A stretch of DNA of 25,892 nucleotides from Candidatus Woesearchaeota archaeon (GCA_002687795.1 NZBG01000006.1:1-25892), one strand, 5' to 3'; shown: positions 16,951 to 24,688, counted from the stretch's first letter. Numbers and translations: made by a program. The notes: a model not told the origin generated them from the letters alone.

Positions 16951-17800
16951 TTATTTCACCCTTGGCAAACTTGATAACATAATCAATCATTTTCTCTGGG
17001 ATATTAACGCCTGTTGTATGGATGCTGTTCCTAAACTCCATTGTATGGTTAACCTCGTTCACCAACAAGCCGTCTTCTGTCTCAAAAAGGTCAACAGCAA
17101 TAATGCCCCCTCCAACAGCCTTTGCAGCCCTTATTGACATTTCGCCTATCTCTTTTGTAACCGGGCAGTTGGTTGCTGTGCCTCCCCTGGCTGTGTTAGT
17201 TATCCAATGCTCGGATGTCCTGTAGATAGCAGCTATGCACTTATCGCCAACCACAAAACTCCTTATATCCTTGCCCTTCTTTTCCACATATTTCTGTATA
17301 TAGAAAATTGAATGATGGTAATCTCCCAGGATAGTCTTATGCTCCAGGATGGACTCAGCAGCTTCCCTGTCATTTATCTTGCTTAACAGCCTGCCCCAGG
17401 AGCCAACAGCCGGCTTTAGAATAACAGGATATCCCATATCCTCCATAGCCTGCAGAGTGGACTTATCTGTGAATGTTATCCTTAACTCTGGCTGGGGAAC
17501 ATTATGCTCCTTAAGGGCTATTGATGTCAGGATCTTATCCCCGCAGATGCTTGCGATCTTATAAGGATTTATACATCTTATCCCAGCGCTTTCAAACAGC
17601 CTTAATGCATACAACGACCTTAGATAATTAACAGACCTCTCCATCACAACATCAAAATCAAACTTCTTGCCTTTGTCAACATTAAACTCCAGCTCCCTGT
17701 CATCAATCATCTCAATCTCTATATCCTTTCTCTTATTAAGCTCCTCTAACAACAGCTTTTCCTCTTTCCTCATTATTGAATGCAAAAATCCTATTTTCAT
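16943..17800 (-). CDS. lysX: LysX, LysW-aminoadipate ligase
   Basis: 285 residues, an ATP-grasp ligase of the RimK group with the usual length. PVILKPAVGSWGRLLSKI (about 125-142) is the ATP-grasp Lys and Gly-rich loop; ITNTARGGTATNCPV is the LysX-type segment that follows the second ATP-binding Lys region; NEVNHTMEFRNSIHTTGV holds the metal-binding Glu-x-Asn and the substrate loop typical of LysX. It joins the amino group of alpha-aminoadipate to the side-chain carboxylate of the C-terminal Glu of LysW, protecting the amine during later steps. An ArgX function on glutamate is possible in relatives, but here homocitrate and homoisocitrate genes in the same operon favour aminoadipate. The start lies 1 bp after the dehydrogenase stop. 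Confidence 0.92.
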   Translation of the reverse strand: MKIGFLHSIMRKEEKLLLEELNKRKDIEIEMIDDRELEFNVDKGKKFDFDVVMERSVNYLRSLYALRLFESAGIRCINPYKIASICGDKILTSIALKEHNVPQPELRITFTDKSTLQAMEDMGYPVILKPAVGSWGRLLSKINDREAAESILEHKTILGDYHHSIFYIQKYVEKKGKDIRSFVVGDKCIAAIYRTSEHWITNTARGGTATNCPVTKEIGEMSIRAAKAVGGGIIAVDLFETEDGLLVNEVNHTMEFRNSIHTTGVNIPEKMIDYVIKFAKGEING

Positions 17801-17801
17801 G

Positions 17802-18785
17802 TTATTCCTCCAGGTTCTTTATAATGCTTTCAGTAACCTGTTGCGTTGTAAGATCTCCGTCAAGGTCAGGTGTAACATTTTTATCAGCAATCGCCTTCTT
17901 AACAGCATTCTCTACCCTTAACGCTTCCTTATGAAACCCTAGATGCTCCAGCATTAATTTTGCAGCCATGATTGTTGCGGTAGGGTTTATCTTATGAGTT
18001 CCAACATATTTAGGTGCAGAGCCATGGACAGACTCGAACACAGCTTTCTTAGTTCCTATATTCCCTGAATAAGCAACACCCAAGCCGCCCACAAGCATAG
18101 AAGCTTCATCGCTCAGTATATCCCCGAACATATTGGTTGTAACAATAACCTGCAACTGTTTAGGGTCTTTTATCAGCTGCATTGCGCATGCATCAACAAG
18201 CAATTCCTGCATTTCAATCTCTGGGTAATCCTCTGCCACCTCAAGGCCAACCTTCCTGAACAGTCCGCAGGTTTCTCTCAAAACATTTGCCTTATGGACA
18301 ACAGTCACTTTACTAAAACCCTTCTTCTTAGCAAACTCAAACGCAAACCTTATGATCCTCTCTGAACCCTTTCTTGTGATAATCATCTCAGTAATAGCCT
18401 TATCACCATTATCCTCAACCCTTTCCGAACCTGAATACAATCCTTCAGTGTTCTCTCTTACAATTACCATATTAATCTCATCATTAACACATTGCCTTAG
18501 GTTAGCATACAGATCAAAATGCTTTCTCAGCTTTAATATTGGCGATGAATAATTTGGAATGTTAGGCGGCGTGGTAACTGCCCCGAACAATGTTGCATCA
18601 GCCTTCTCAACCTTTTCAATGGTTTCATCCGGCAGGGGCGTTCCCAATCTTTCATAAGTACCAAACCCTATATCCCCATAAACAAAATCAAAGCCAAGGT
18701 CTAGAGATTTTAATACCTTAACAGCCTCTTCAGTAACCTCTGGCCCAACCCCGTCTCCCGGTAATATACAGATGTTTTTTGACAT
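17802..18785 (-). CDS. hicdh: Homoisocitrate dehydrogenase (isopropylmalate dehydrogenase family)
   Basis: 327 residues, a beta-decarboxylating dehydrogenase. ILPGDGVGPEVT is the N-terminal family motif; the substrate loop reads SSPILKLRKHFDLYANLR (about 80-97); VTVVHKANVLR holds the catalytic Lys; TNMFGDILSDEASMLVGG is the metal-binding signature; FESVHGSAPKYVGTHKINP is the NAD-binding segment. It oxidises and decarboxylates homoisocitrate to 2-oxoadipate. Isopropylmalate or isocitrate specificity cannot be excluded from the loop alone; operon context decides for homoisocitrate. It starts 1 bp after lysU ends. Confidence 0.85.
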   Translation of the reverse strand: MSKNICILPGDGVGPEVTEEAVKVLKSLDLGFDFVYGDIGFGTYERLGTPLPDETIEKVEKADATLFGAVTTPPNIPNYSSPILKLRKHFDLYANLRQCVNDEINMVIVRENTEGLYSGSERVEDNGDKAITEMIITRKGSERIIRFAFEFAKKKGFSKVTVVHKANVLRETCGLFRKVGLEVAEDYPEIEMQELLVDACAMQLIKDPKQLQVIVTTNMFGDILSDEASMLVGGLGVAYSGNIGTKKAVFESVHGSAPKYVGTHKINPTATIMAAKLMLEHLGFHKEALRVENAVKKAIADKNVTPDLDGDLTTQQVTESIIKNLEE

Positions 18786-18786
18786 T

Positions 18787-19290
18787 TTATTTTACCTCTT
18801 GTAATTCTTTGAAATCATGTTTCTTCAAAAACTCTACAATCCCGCCTTCATCTACAATCTTCATCACAAACTTTGGCAAAGGCTCTGTCTTAAATGACAG
18901 GTTCTTTGATATGTTCTTGATTACCCCTTTCTCCAGGTCAACCTCAATTTCATCTCCCTCTTCAAAATTATCATAAGCGTCTTTTGATATCAAAATCGGC
19001 AGCCCGATATTGATAGCATTCCTGTAAAATATCCTTGCAAAGCTTTTTGCAATAATGCACTTTATCCCTGAATACTTTAAAGCAACAGGCGCGTACTCAC
19101 GGGAAGAGCCGCAGCCGAAATTATCCCCTGCAACCAAAACATCGCCTTTCTTCCTGTTCTTTGCAAACTCTGGATACACATCATGCAAACAAAAGTCGCC
19201 AAGCTCTTCAATCTTAGGCCTTGGATAATACTTGCATGGTATGATCTCATCAGTGTTAACATCATCTCCGGTTTTCCATACCTTTGCCAT
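18787..19290 (-). CDS. lysU: Homoaconitase small subunit
   Basis: 167 residues, the swivelling domain of the LeuD/aconitase small-subunit family. DVNTDEIIP (about 10-18) and GDNFGCGSSREYAPVAL (about 55-71) are family motifs, the second binding substrate. With the large subunit it isomerises homocitrate to homoisocitrate through homoaconitate. The specificity loop after DEIIP, which in LeuD-type proteins reads YL followed by two variable residues, here reads YYPR (residues 21-24). The gene follows lysT by 1 bp. An isopropylmalate isomerase role is disfavoured by the operon. Confidence 0.87.
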   Translation of the reverse strand: MAKVWKTGDDVNTDEIIPCKYYPRPKIEELGDFCLHDVYPEFAKNRKKGDVLVAGDNFGCGSSREYAPVALKYSGIKCIIAKSFARIFYRNAINIGLPILISKDAYDNFEEGDEIEVDLEKGVIKNISKNLSFKTEPLPKFVMKIVDEGGIVEFLKKHDFKELQEVK

Positions 19291-19291
19291 C

Positions 19292-20533
19292 TTAAAGCGC
19301 CTCCCCTGGGTCAGTTATCTTCCCATGTATTGCTGAAACTGCGCATGTTGCAGGGCTTGCCAGATAAATCTCTGATTTAGGGGAACCCATCCTTCCAGTG
19401 AAATTCCTGTTCATTGTTGTTAACGCCCTTTCGCCATCCCCAAGAACGCCCTGATGCCTTCCAACGCATGCGCCGCATCCAGGGATGCCAACAGTCGCCC
19501 CGGCATCTAAAAATATCTTAACCAGGCCGTTCTCAAGAGCTTTCTTATAAATCTCAGCTGAAGCAGGCAGAATGATAACCCTACAATATTTATTGACCTT
19601 TTTTCCCTTTAAAATATTTGCCGCAATCTCTAAATCCTCATACCTTCCATTGGTGCAAGTGCCAATAAACACCTCATCAAGCTCAAGCCCTTCAAACTCT
19701 TTTATATCTTTAACATTATCAACCCTGTTAGGATATGCTATCTGAGGGTCTAAGGTTGAGACGTCGATTGTAACCGTCTTTTCATAGTTAGGCTTATCAG
19801 GAGCAATGTCCTCTATTTCATTAACCCCCATCTTCTTAAAAAATTCCTTTGTCTTCTTATCTGTCTTAATCAACCCGCACTTAGCACCAGCTTCGATTGC
19901 CATATTGCTTAATGTCAACCTCTCATGGATTTCCATGTTCTCGATTGTTTCCCCTGTAAACTCTAACGACTTATAGGTTGCCCCATCAGCTCCTATAATA
20001 TTGATTATCTTTAGTATAAGGTCTTTTGCATAAACGCCTTCCTTAAATTTTCCATTTACGTTTATATTAATGGTCTCAGGAACCCTGAACCAGTTCTTGC
20101 CGGTTGCCCAGACAACCCCTATATCTGTTGAGCCCATCCCTGTTGAAAAACATCCAAGAGCTCCGTAGGTGCATGTATGCGAATCTCCCCCAACAACAAT
20201 GTTCCCAGGCAAAGCAAACCCCTTCTCAACCATAAGCTGGTGGCACACGCCATTAAAAAGCCAGCTCTTGATATTATGCTTCTTAACAAACCCTCGGATA
20301 TCCTTCTGTGTGTTAGCCCCGTCAATATTAGGCGAAGGGTAATAATGGTCAAAGACAATCACAATCATGTCCTTATTAAACAAAGGCTTCCCAATATCTT
20401 CCCAAGCCTTGATTGCCAATGGCGTTGTGGTATCATGGCTTATAGCATAATCTACATCAGCTAACACTATCTCGCCAGCCTTAACCTTCTTCCCCAGTTT
20501 TCTTGAAAATATCTCTTCAACTAATGTTCCCAT
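19292..20533 (-). CDS. lysT: Homoaconitase large subunit
   Basis: 413 residues from the ATG at 20533; a TTG nine nt upstream is less likely because MGTLVEEIFSRK is the usual start of LeuC-type proteins. The 4Fe-4S cluster ligands are the Cys in FIGTCTNGR and the two in GCGACVGRH. GDSHTCTYGALG, ISHDTTTPLA and GRMGSPKSEIYLASPATCA are conserved active-site segments. It dehydrates and rehydrates homocitrate with the small subunit encoded just downstream. It begins 20 nt after the homocitrate synthase stop. Oxygen-sensitive cluster chemistry suits an anaerobe. Confidence 0.9.
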   Translation of the reverse strand: MGTLVEEIFSRKLGKKVKAGEIVLADVDYAISHDTTTPLAIKAWEDIGKPLFNKDMIVIVFDHYYPSPNIDGANTQKDIRGFVKKHNIKSWLFNGVCHQLMVEKGFALPGNIVVGGDSHTCTYGALGCFSTGMGSTDIGVVWATGKNWFRVPETININVNGKFKEGVYAKDLILKIINIIGADGATYKSLEFTGETIENMEIHERLTLSNMAIEAGAKCGLIKTDKKTKEFFKKMGVNEIEDIAPDKPNYEKTVTIDVSTLDPQIAYPNRVDNVKDIKEFEGLELDEVFIGTCTNGRYEDLEIAANILKGKKVNKYCRVIILPASAEIYKKALENGLVKIFLDAGATVGIPGCGACVGRHQGVLGDGERALTTMNRNFTGRMGSPKSEIYLASPATCAVSAIHGKITDPGEAL

Positions 20534-20553
20534 CTTATTCAAAAATCAATTTT

Positions 20554-21933
20554 TTAGTTACTGTTTTCATACATCTTTAAAACCAGTTTTGTATTAGTCT
20601 GCTTGACTCCCGGAAGTGCTCTTAATTCCTCTATAAGGTTGTTCAGTTCTGTTGTATTGTTAACTTCTATATGAGCTGAGATATCATAATCGCCTGTGAT
20701 CTCAAAAAGGCGGCTTACGCTCTTGAAATTTCTTAGTTTTCTTATAATAGAAGAAGTATAAACCTGGCTTTTGGCTTCTATTAATACCAAAGCGTTTACT
20801 TTTTTTGGGATTATATTTGACCTGACTCCAGTAACCTGCTCAGCAATATCAATAATATCAGCTGTGTGAAGTATCTTTCTCTCATCTCCTATTTTCTTGA
20901 TTTCCTCAACAATCCTCTTTAACTGCTCATCATCAGCATTAATTCCATACTCTTTAAGCTTGGAAGCTACAGCAGCCTTCCCTGTGTACTTATCTACTAT
21001 GATCTTCCTTTCCCTTCCGATAATCTCAGGGCTAAATAGCTCATAAGTGTTTGGATTCTTTAGAATACCGTTTGTATGCACTCCGCATTTATGCGAGAAT
21101 GCGTTTTCTCCTACAATTGTCTTATTTGGGGAATTAAAAAACCCGGAAACCTTTTCGACATAGGAAGAAATTTCAGTTAACCTCTTTATATCGTATTTAT
21201 TGCTATTCTCAAGAATCTTGAAAGCCATAATGGTTTCAGCCAAGTCTGGTATGCCTGCACGCTCACCCATCCCGTTTACAGTAACATGCACACAAGATGC
21301 TCCTGCTCTGATACCAGCCATTGTATTTGCCAATGCCAGGCCTAAATCATTATGGCAATGGACATCTATCTCGCAGCCGCTTAATTTCTCCTTTAATTCC
21401 CTGGCTCTTTCATAGAAAATATGCGGCTGCATTATGCCTATTGTATCCGCAAAGCAAACACGGTCTGCGCCAGCCTTAATAGCCGTATTACAGGCTTTAA
21501 TCAGGAAATCAGGCTCTGTTCTTGTGGCATCCTCTGGCGTGAACCTTACCTTAAGGCCTAAGCCTTTTGCATAACTCACATGCTCCTCTATTATCTTAAT
21601 TGCCTCATCTTCAGTCTTTTTAACTTTGTCCTGAAGATGTATCTTAGAAGTCGGGAAAAGTATTGCAACCCTATCAACACCAGCCTCTTTTGCTTTATCT
21701 ATCCCTAACTTTGTTGCCAAAGAATGAGCTATAATCTCTGCATTAAGGTTAAGGGAAGAAATTCTTTTAATTGCCTCAAAAACCTTTGGCGACACAGAAG
21801 GGTCGCCTGCCTCAATCATATCTACGCCAACTTTGTCCAGCAGTTTGGCTATCTTTATTTTTTCATCAACTGTAAAATTCACTTGTGGAGCCTGTTCTCC
21901 TTCTCTTAAAGTAGTGTCCAGAACCTTAAGCAT
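20554..21933 (-). CDS. hcs: Homocitrate synthase with C-terminal RAM regulatory domain
   Basis: 459 residues. The TIM-barrel catalytic domain starts with DTTLREGEQAP (metal-binding Asp, catalytic Arg/Glu); DVHCHNDLGLALAN gives the HxH metal ligands (about 192/194). MIEAGDPSVSPKVFEAIKRI and TPEDATRTEPDFL resemble archaeal homocitrate synthases of the Sulfolobus type more than isopropylmalate synthase. The last 80 residues (from about VNALVLIEAK) form an Lrp/AsnC-type RAM domain with ITGDYDISAHIEV, as in crenarchaeal homocitrate synthase, in place of the LeuA dimer domain. It condenses acetyl-CoA with 2-oxoglutarate, the first and regulated step; the RAM domain is the likely lysine sensor. The ATG follows directly on the lysW stop (TAAATG). 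Confidence 0.92.
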   Translation of the reverse strand: MLKVLDTTLREGEQAPQVNFTVDEKIKIAKLLDKVGVDMIEAGDPSVSPKVFEAIKRISSLNLNAEIIAHSLATKLGIDKAKEAGVDRVAILFPTSKIHLQDKVKKTEDEAIKIIEEHVSYAKGLGLKVRFTPEDATRTEPDFLIKACNTAIKAGADRVCFADTIGIMQPHIFYERARELKEKLSGCEIDVHCHNDLGLALANTMAGIRAGASCVHVTVNGMGERAGIPDLAETIMAFKILENSNKYDIKRLTEISSYVEKVSGFFNSPNKTIVGENAFSHKCGVHTNGILKNPNTYELFSPEIIGRERKIIVDKYTGKAAVASKLKEYGINADDEQLKRIVEEIKKIGDERKILHTADIIDIAEQVTGVRSNIIPKKVNALVLIEAKSQVYTSSIIRKLRNFKSVSRLFEITGDYDISAHIEVNNTTELNNLIEELRALPGVKQTNTKLVLKMYENSN

Positions 21934-22098
21934 TTATTCACCCCAGTCTTCATCTTCCTGAGGAGCCTCTGCAACCGTAAAAGGATCTATATTAGTAACT
22001 TCCAGCTCTGTGCCGCATTCAGGGCAGGGCATCAGTTCACCCTTTACAGTCTCTTTATTAGGCTCTAAACTTGCGCCGCAAACATTGCATTCTGCCAT
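21934..22098 (-). CDS. lysW: LysW amino-group carrier protein
   Basis: 54 residues. The protein begins MAECNVCG and carries a zinc ribbon with Cys4, Cys7, Cys25 and Cys28. It is acidic throughout and ends QEDEDWGE, so the last five residues are the EDWGE motif that defines LysW; the side chain of the terminal Glu54 is the attachment point for aminoadipate. The acidic surface is what LysX, LysZ, LysY and LysJ recognise. A strong ribosome site AAAGGAGGT stands 6 nt before the ATG, the best in the operon, fitting the large amount of carrier needed. It is the first gene of the operon, and its stop is followed at once by the ATG of homocitrate synthase. Confidence 0.96.
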   Translation of the reverse strand: MAECNVCGASLEPNKETVKGELMPCPECGTELEVTNIDPFTVAEAPQEDEDWGE

Positions 22099-22104
22099 TT
22101 GAAT

Positions 22105-22113
22105 ACCTCCTTT
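22105..22113 (-). promoter_or_regulatory. Strong ribosome binding site of lysW
   Basis: AAAGGAGGT, six nt before the lysW ATG, is the strongest Shine-Dalgarno match seen in the window and fixes the start. Confidence 0.85.
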
Positions 22114-22148
22114 AATGATTGATTATTATTATGGAAAATAGTAATTTT

Positions 22149-22171
22149 AATATAAATTTATTGTTTATATT
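22149..22171 (-). promoter_or_regulatory. lysW operon promoter with overlapping inverted repeat
   Basis: On the minus strand TTTATATTAA (about 22149-22158) is a TATA box about 51 nt before the lysW ATG, giving a leader near 30 nt that carries the ribosome site. A perfect 8-bp inverted repeat, AATATAAA / TTTATATT with 7 bp between (22149-22156 and 22164-22171), overlaps it and could be an operator, for example for an Lrp-type regulator. In such A/T-rich DNA it may be chance. Confidence 0.45.
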
Positions 22172-22222
22172 CGGTGGTGGGGATAACCTTGTTATGTCAC
22201 TACTAGAAAATCCTTAAAGAAT

Positions 22223-22241
22223 CGAAAAGTTTATATATAAG
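22223..22241 (+). promoter_or_regulatory. Strong BRE/TATA promoter without an annotated gene
   Basis: CGAAAAG followed by TTTATATATAAG on the plus strand. The same core TTTATATATAAGT drives the Lys-rich protein gene at 24345. Transcription should start near 22257-22262, reading towards the 3' end of the Lon-type gene. Confidence 0.65.
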
Positions 22242-22257
22242 TATGCCCACTCTAAAG

Positions 22258-22370
22258 TAGAAAATAGATGTTTTGGGGGAAATATCATATTTCATATTCA
22301 TTATCTAAAGATTTCATTATCACCTCTTTTTTCCCGGCAAGTGCCTTTCGGGGCGCTTGCTAGGGTTTTA
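22258..22370 (+). ncRNA. Candidate small RNA of about 110 nt
   Basis: This stretch has a strong promoter at its start and a 12-bp terminator-like hairpin at its end. Internal pairing includes GGGAAA (22276-22281) with TTTCCC (22330-22335), and GAAAT/ATTTC in a small hairpin near 22279-22293. No C/D or H/ACA box set is clear. A 31-codon frame (ATG at 22268, TAG at 22361) also fits the promoter spacing, but its stop lies inside the terminator hairpin and its sequence is not recognisable, so I favour RNA. Confidence 0.4.
22333..22369 (+). terminator. GC-rich hairpin and T-tract
   Basis: GCAAGTGCC (22337-22345) pairs with GGCGCTTGC (22352-22360), one G-T wobble, 6-nt loop; CCC and GGG outside extend it to 12 bp around a small internal loop. 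TTTTA follows on the plus strand. On the other strand an A-tract follows, so it is oriented for the plus-strand transcript. Confidence 0.55.
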
Positions 22371-22373
22371 TAA

Positions 22374-24227
22374 TCACTTTATTTCTATAAAAAGCCTTTT
22401 TCCTTTCCTCTTGCTGGACTTTCTGGACCTTACCATATAACCGAACAGGAAGCCAAAACAAAGCCCAAATAATAAAGCATATAACAGCTCTACATCGATC
22501 TCAGCGAAATCAACCTCGGAGAGATAAGCCTTTTTCCTTTCCTTAAAATACATGCCAAGATTGCTTAATTCTAATGCATACTCTCCATACAGCATTGCAG
22601 AATGTGGTTCAGAGTCTTTCAGGGAATCAGCATATTCATAATAGGAATAGCCCAAGATAGGAAACATATCCTTAGTTGCCTTTGCTATGTTCTTCTTAAC
22701 AATCTCTAGTTTTTGCTCTACTACATCTTTAATCTGCTCTTCTTTTGTGCCCAATACAGTCATAACAACATTAGCTGAAGCCTTTGCCTTGCTTGCCTTA
22801 AACAGGCAAAGCTCATAATCGCTGTTATTCAGGTCAGCATAGGCATGGTCAATCTCCTTTCTTGTGCTATCTAACAAGCCAGGATAAAACAGGCTGAAGT
22901 ATTGATATCTTTCTTCAGCTTCAGAGATCTTTTTAATGCATGATTGCCTGACAATTTCTTTATCAAAAGAGAATTTCTCACCTTCTACACCAAAGAAATT
23001 GCTCCATGCAATCACAGAATAAAGCCTTTCAGTTGCATAGGCAAGGTTATAAAGCGAGTCGCCTGTGTTGTTAATGTCAAGCCAGCTTCTATCCAGGTAA
23101 TCCTCAGCTTCTATCAGCCTTTCCTTAACTACCATATATGTTTCAAGATCTGTAATGCTTTTTATCTCCCTTTCCTGGATTTCATCATCAACATCAGAAG
23201 CTCTCTTTCTCATGGAATAAACTATATCCAGAACGTCCTTGTTAGTAAGATTTTGCAGGTTCAAAAGCAGGTGGCCATACTTTACATTAGCCCCATAGCA
23301 ATAAGAAGCAGCAGAGTAATATCTTTGGTTGGCAAATGACTCCTCGCTAAGCATAGTAAAATTCTTTGCATCTTCCTCTGTTCCAGCCTGAAAATCTGTT
23401 TTATTGGTTACATTAAAGCTTTCAACCTTCTCCAGCAGCCCTTTGCTTCTGTTGCATAACAGAACCGCAAGAGACTTCATGGTGTCTTTATAGGCAAGAT
23501 CTATGCTAATATCCCCTGCAGGCTCCTCCAGAAGCATCCCTGTAAACTCATACACAGCCTCATTTAGCTCAGAAACCTCTTTGACCTCCACACCCTTGCT
23601 TCTGCCATATACAACAATATCAATGGTCCCATTATCATCCTCCAGTGTTTCATTGATTATCTTAGAGATAATATCTTCAGAAAAGATGATTACAGACTCT
23701 TCCCCATCATCTTTTACAAACCTTTCTCCCTTTGGTATCATGACCTTCTTGATTCCAATAGAGGCAGCTGCATCTATCTTTGACTTTAAGCCCCCAACCG
23801 AACCAATAAAGCCCCCTGAATTAATGCTGCCAGTGATTGAAACCTCTTCGTCTATCTCTAATTCTTTGAGCATGGATACTGTCAGCACAGCTATAGCTGC
23901 GCCTGCTGAAGGTCCTCCAATAATAGCGGAATCAGCGGTTATAGTATAGATAAAATCAATATTGCTGCAATCCATGTCAAGGAAATCACAGGCAATCTCT
24001 TTTGCAAACCTTGTAGAGATTTGGGTATCAGACTTTGTTATTGGAAAAGTGTCAAGAAAGACCCTCCCGCTGCCCTCTTTCAGCTCAAGATACAAATCAG
24101 CAATGTTCCCAACATAACCATGCTCCGACTCGCTCACAGCCAGGAGCTTCATATGCCCTTCATTAGCATAGACAACAGGCAAAACAAGGAAAATAAGGAA
24201 AATTAAGACAAGTTTTTGTTTTTTCAT
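22374..24227 (-). CDS. Secreted membrane-anchored Lon-type (S16) protease without ATPase
   Basis: 617 residues. A signal peptide (1-21) is followed at once by the Lon protease domain: IIGGPSAGAAIAVL with catalytic Ser107 and GSVGGLKSKIDAA with the catalytic Lys148, 41 residues apart as expected for the Ser-Lys dyad. There is no AAA module. Residues about 210-570 are mostly helical with several N-x-S/T sequons; one membrane helix (LYALLFGLCFGFLFGYMV) near the C terminus and a very basic tail (RSRKSSKRKGKR) place the catalytic part outside the cell. It likely trims or degrades surface proteins without ATP; substrates are unknown. A TATA box lies 32 nt before the ATG. It points towards the candidate small RNA. 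Confidence 0.85.
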   Translation of the reverse strand: MKKQKLVLIFLIFLVLPVVYANEGHMKLLAVSESEHGYVGNIADLYLELKEGSGRVFLDTFPITKSDTQISTRFAKEIACDFLDMDCSNIDFIYTITADSAIIGGPSAGAAIAVLTVSMLKELEIDEEVSITGSINSGGFIGSVGGLKSKIDAAASIGIKKVMIPKGERFVKDDGEESVIIFSEDIISKIINETLEDDNGTIDIVVYGRSKGVEVKEVSELNEAVYEFTGMLLEEPAGDISIDLAYKDTMKSLAVLLCNRSKGLLEKVESFNVTNKTDFQAGTEEDAKNFTMLSEESFANQRYYSAASYCYGANVKYGHLLLNLQNLTNKDVLDIVYSMRKRASDVDDEIQEREIKSITDLETYMVVKERLIEAEDYLDRSWLDINNTGDSLYNLAYATERLYSVIAWSNFFGVEGEKFSFDKEIVRQSCIKKISEAEERYQYFSLFYPGLLDSTRKEIDHAYADLNNSDYELCLFKASKAKASANVVMTVLGTKEEQIKDVVEQKLEIVKKNIAKATKDMFPILGYSYYEYADSLKDSEPHSAMLYGEYALELSNLGMYFKERKKAYLSEVDFAEIDVELLYALLFGLCFGFLFGYMVRSRKSSKRKGKRLFIEIK

Positions 24228-24250
24228 AGGAATTTAATGAACATAGAGGA

Positions 24251-24259
24251 TATTTAATA
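24251..24259 (-). promoter_or_regulatory. TATA box for the Lon-type protease
   Basis: TATTAAATA on the minus strand, 32 nt before the ATG at 24227. Confidence 0.45.
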
Positions 24260-24300
24260 CTTTTCTTTGGGGTTTTTGACTACTCATCAATAGGAAAAAA

Positions 24301-24319
24301 CGAAAGATTTATATATAAG
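24301..24319 (+). promoter_or_regulatory. BRE/TATA promoter for the Lys-rich protein
   Basis: CGAAAGA then TTTATATATAAG, 37 nt before the ATG at 24345; near-identical to the promoter at 22223. It implies strong expression from a short leader. Confidence 0.7.
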
Positions 24320-24344
24320 TTATTATCACTTTTTAGTAATAATT

Positions 24345-24671
24345 ATGTTCAAAATGAAAAAGAAAACAAACAAAGGAAAGGCAGTAAAGAGGACAAAAGC
24401 AGTAATTAAGGCTAGAAAACCCTCTAAAGTGCAGAAAAGGGCTGTTAAGGCTCAAAAGAAGCCTGCCAAATTGCAAAAGAAACAGGTTAGAACCCAGAAA
24501 AGTGTTCAGATAGACGATACTCCTTTAGGAGAGATGGATTCCAAGGAAAAGGAAGAGTTTCTTTATGATGAGGTAACAGGCAGCAGAAATAAGAAGCCTG
24601 TGATGAGCGTTCTTAACAAAGCTAAATTAGGCAAGCACGAGATGGATGAATTGTTCTGTGATTGGAGTTAA
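24345..24671 (+). CDS. Lys-rich small protein, function unknown
   Basis: 108 residues. Residues 1-55 are extremely basic, with degenerate repeats of the type K-x-Q-K-K and AVKAQKKPAKLQKK, reminiscent of histone H1-like or ribosome-associated tails. Residues 56-108 are a mixed-charge, acidic, probably helical segment (DSKEKEEFLYDEVTGSR ... KHEMDELFCDW). No known domain is recognised. The strong promoter suggests abundance. Binding to nucleic acid through the N-terminal half is a reasonable inference; the acidic end may bind a partner. The YkuD-like gene follows 47 bp later with its own TATA box. Confidence 0.65.
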   Translation: MFKMKKKTNKGKAVKRTKAVIKARKPSKVQKRAVKAQKKPAKLQKKQVRTQKSVQIDDTPLGEMDSKEKEEFLYDEVTGSRNKKPVMSVLNKAKLGKHEMDELFCDWS

Positions 24672-24688
24672 TAATTATTGTAGGAATT

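Noticed and set aside
17802..21933. Leucine biosynthesis (leuA, leuC, leuD, leuB) instead of lysine
   Set aside because: The synthase has a RAM domain and homocitrate-synthase-like segments, and lysW, lysX, lysY, lysZ and lysJ are in the same operon.
22268..22363. 31-codon micro-protein behind the promoter at 22223
   Set aside because: Spacing fits, but the stop codon is inside the terminator hairpin, there is no ribosome site, and the peptide is unrecognised; kept only as an alternative to the small RNA.
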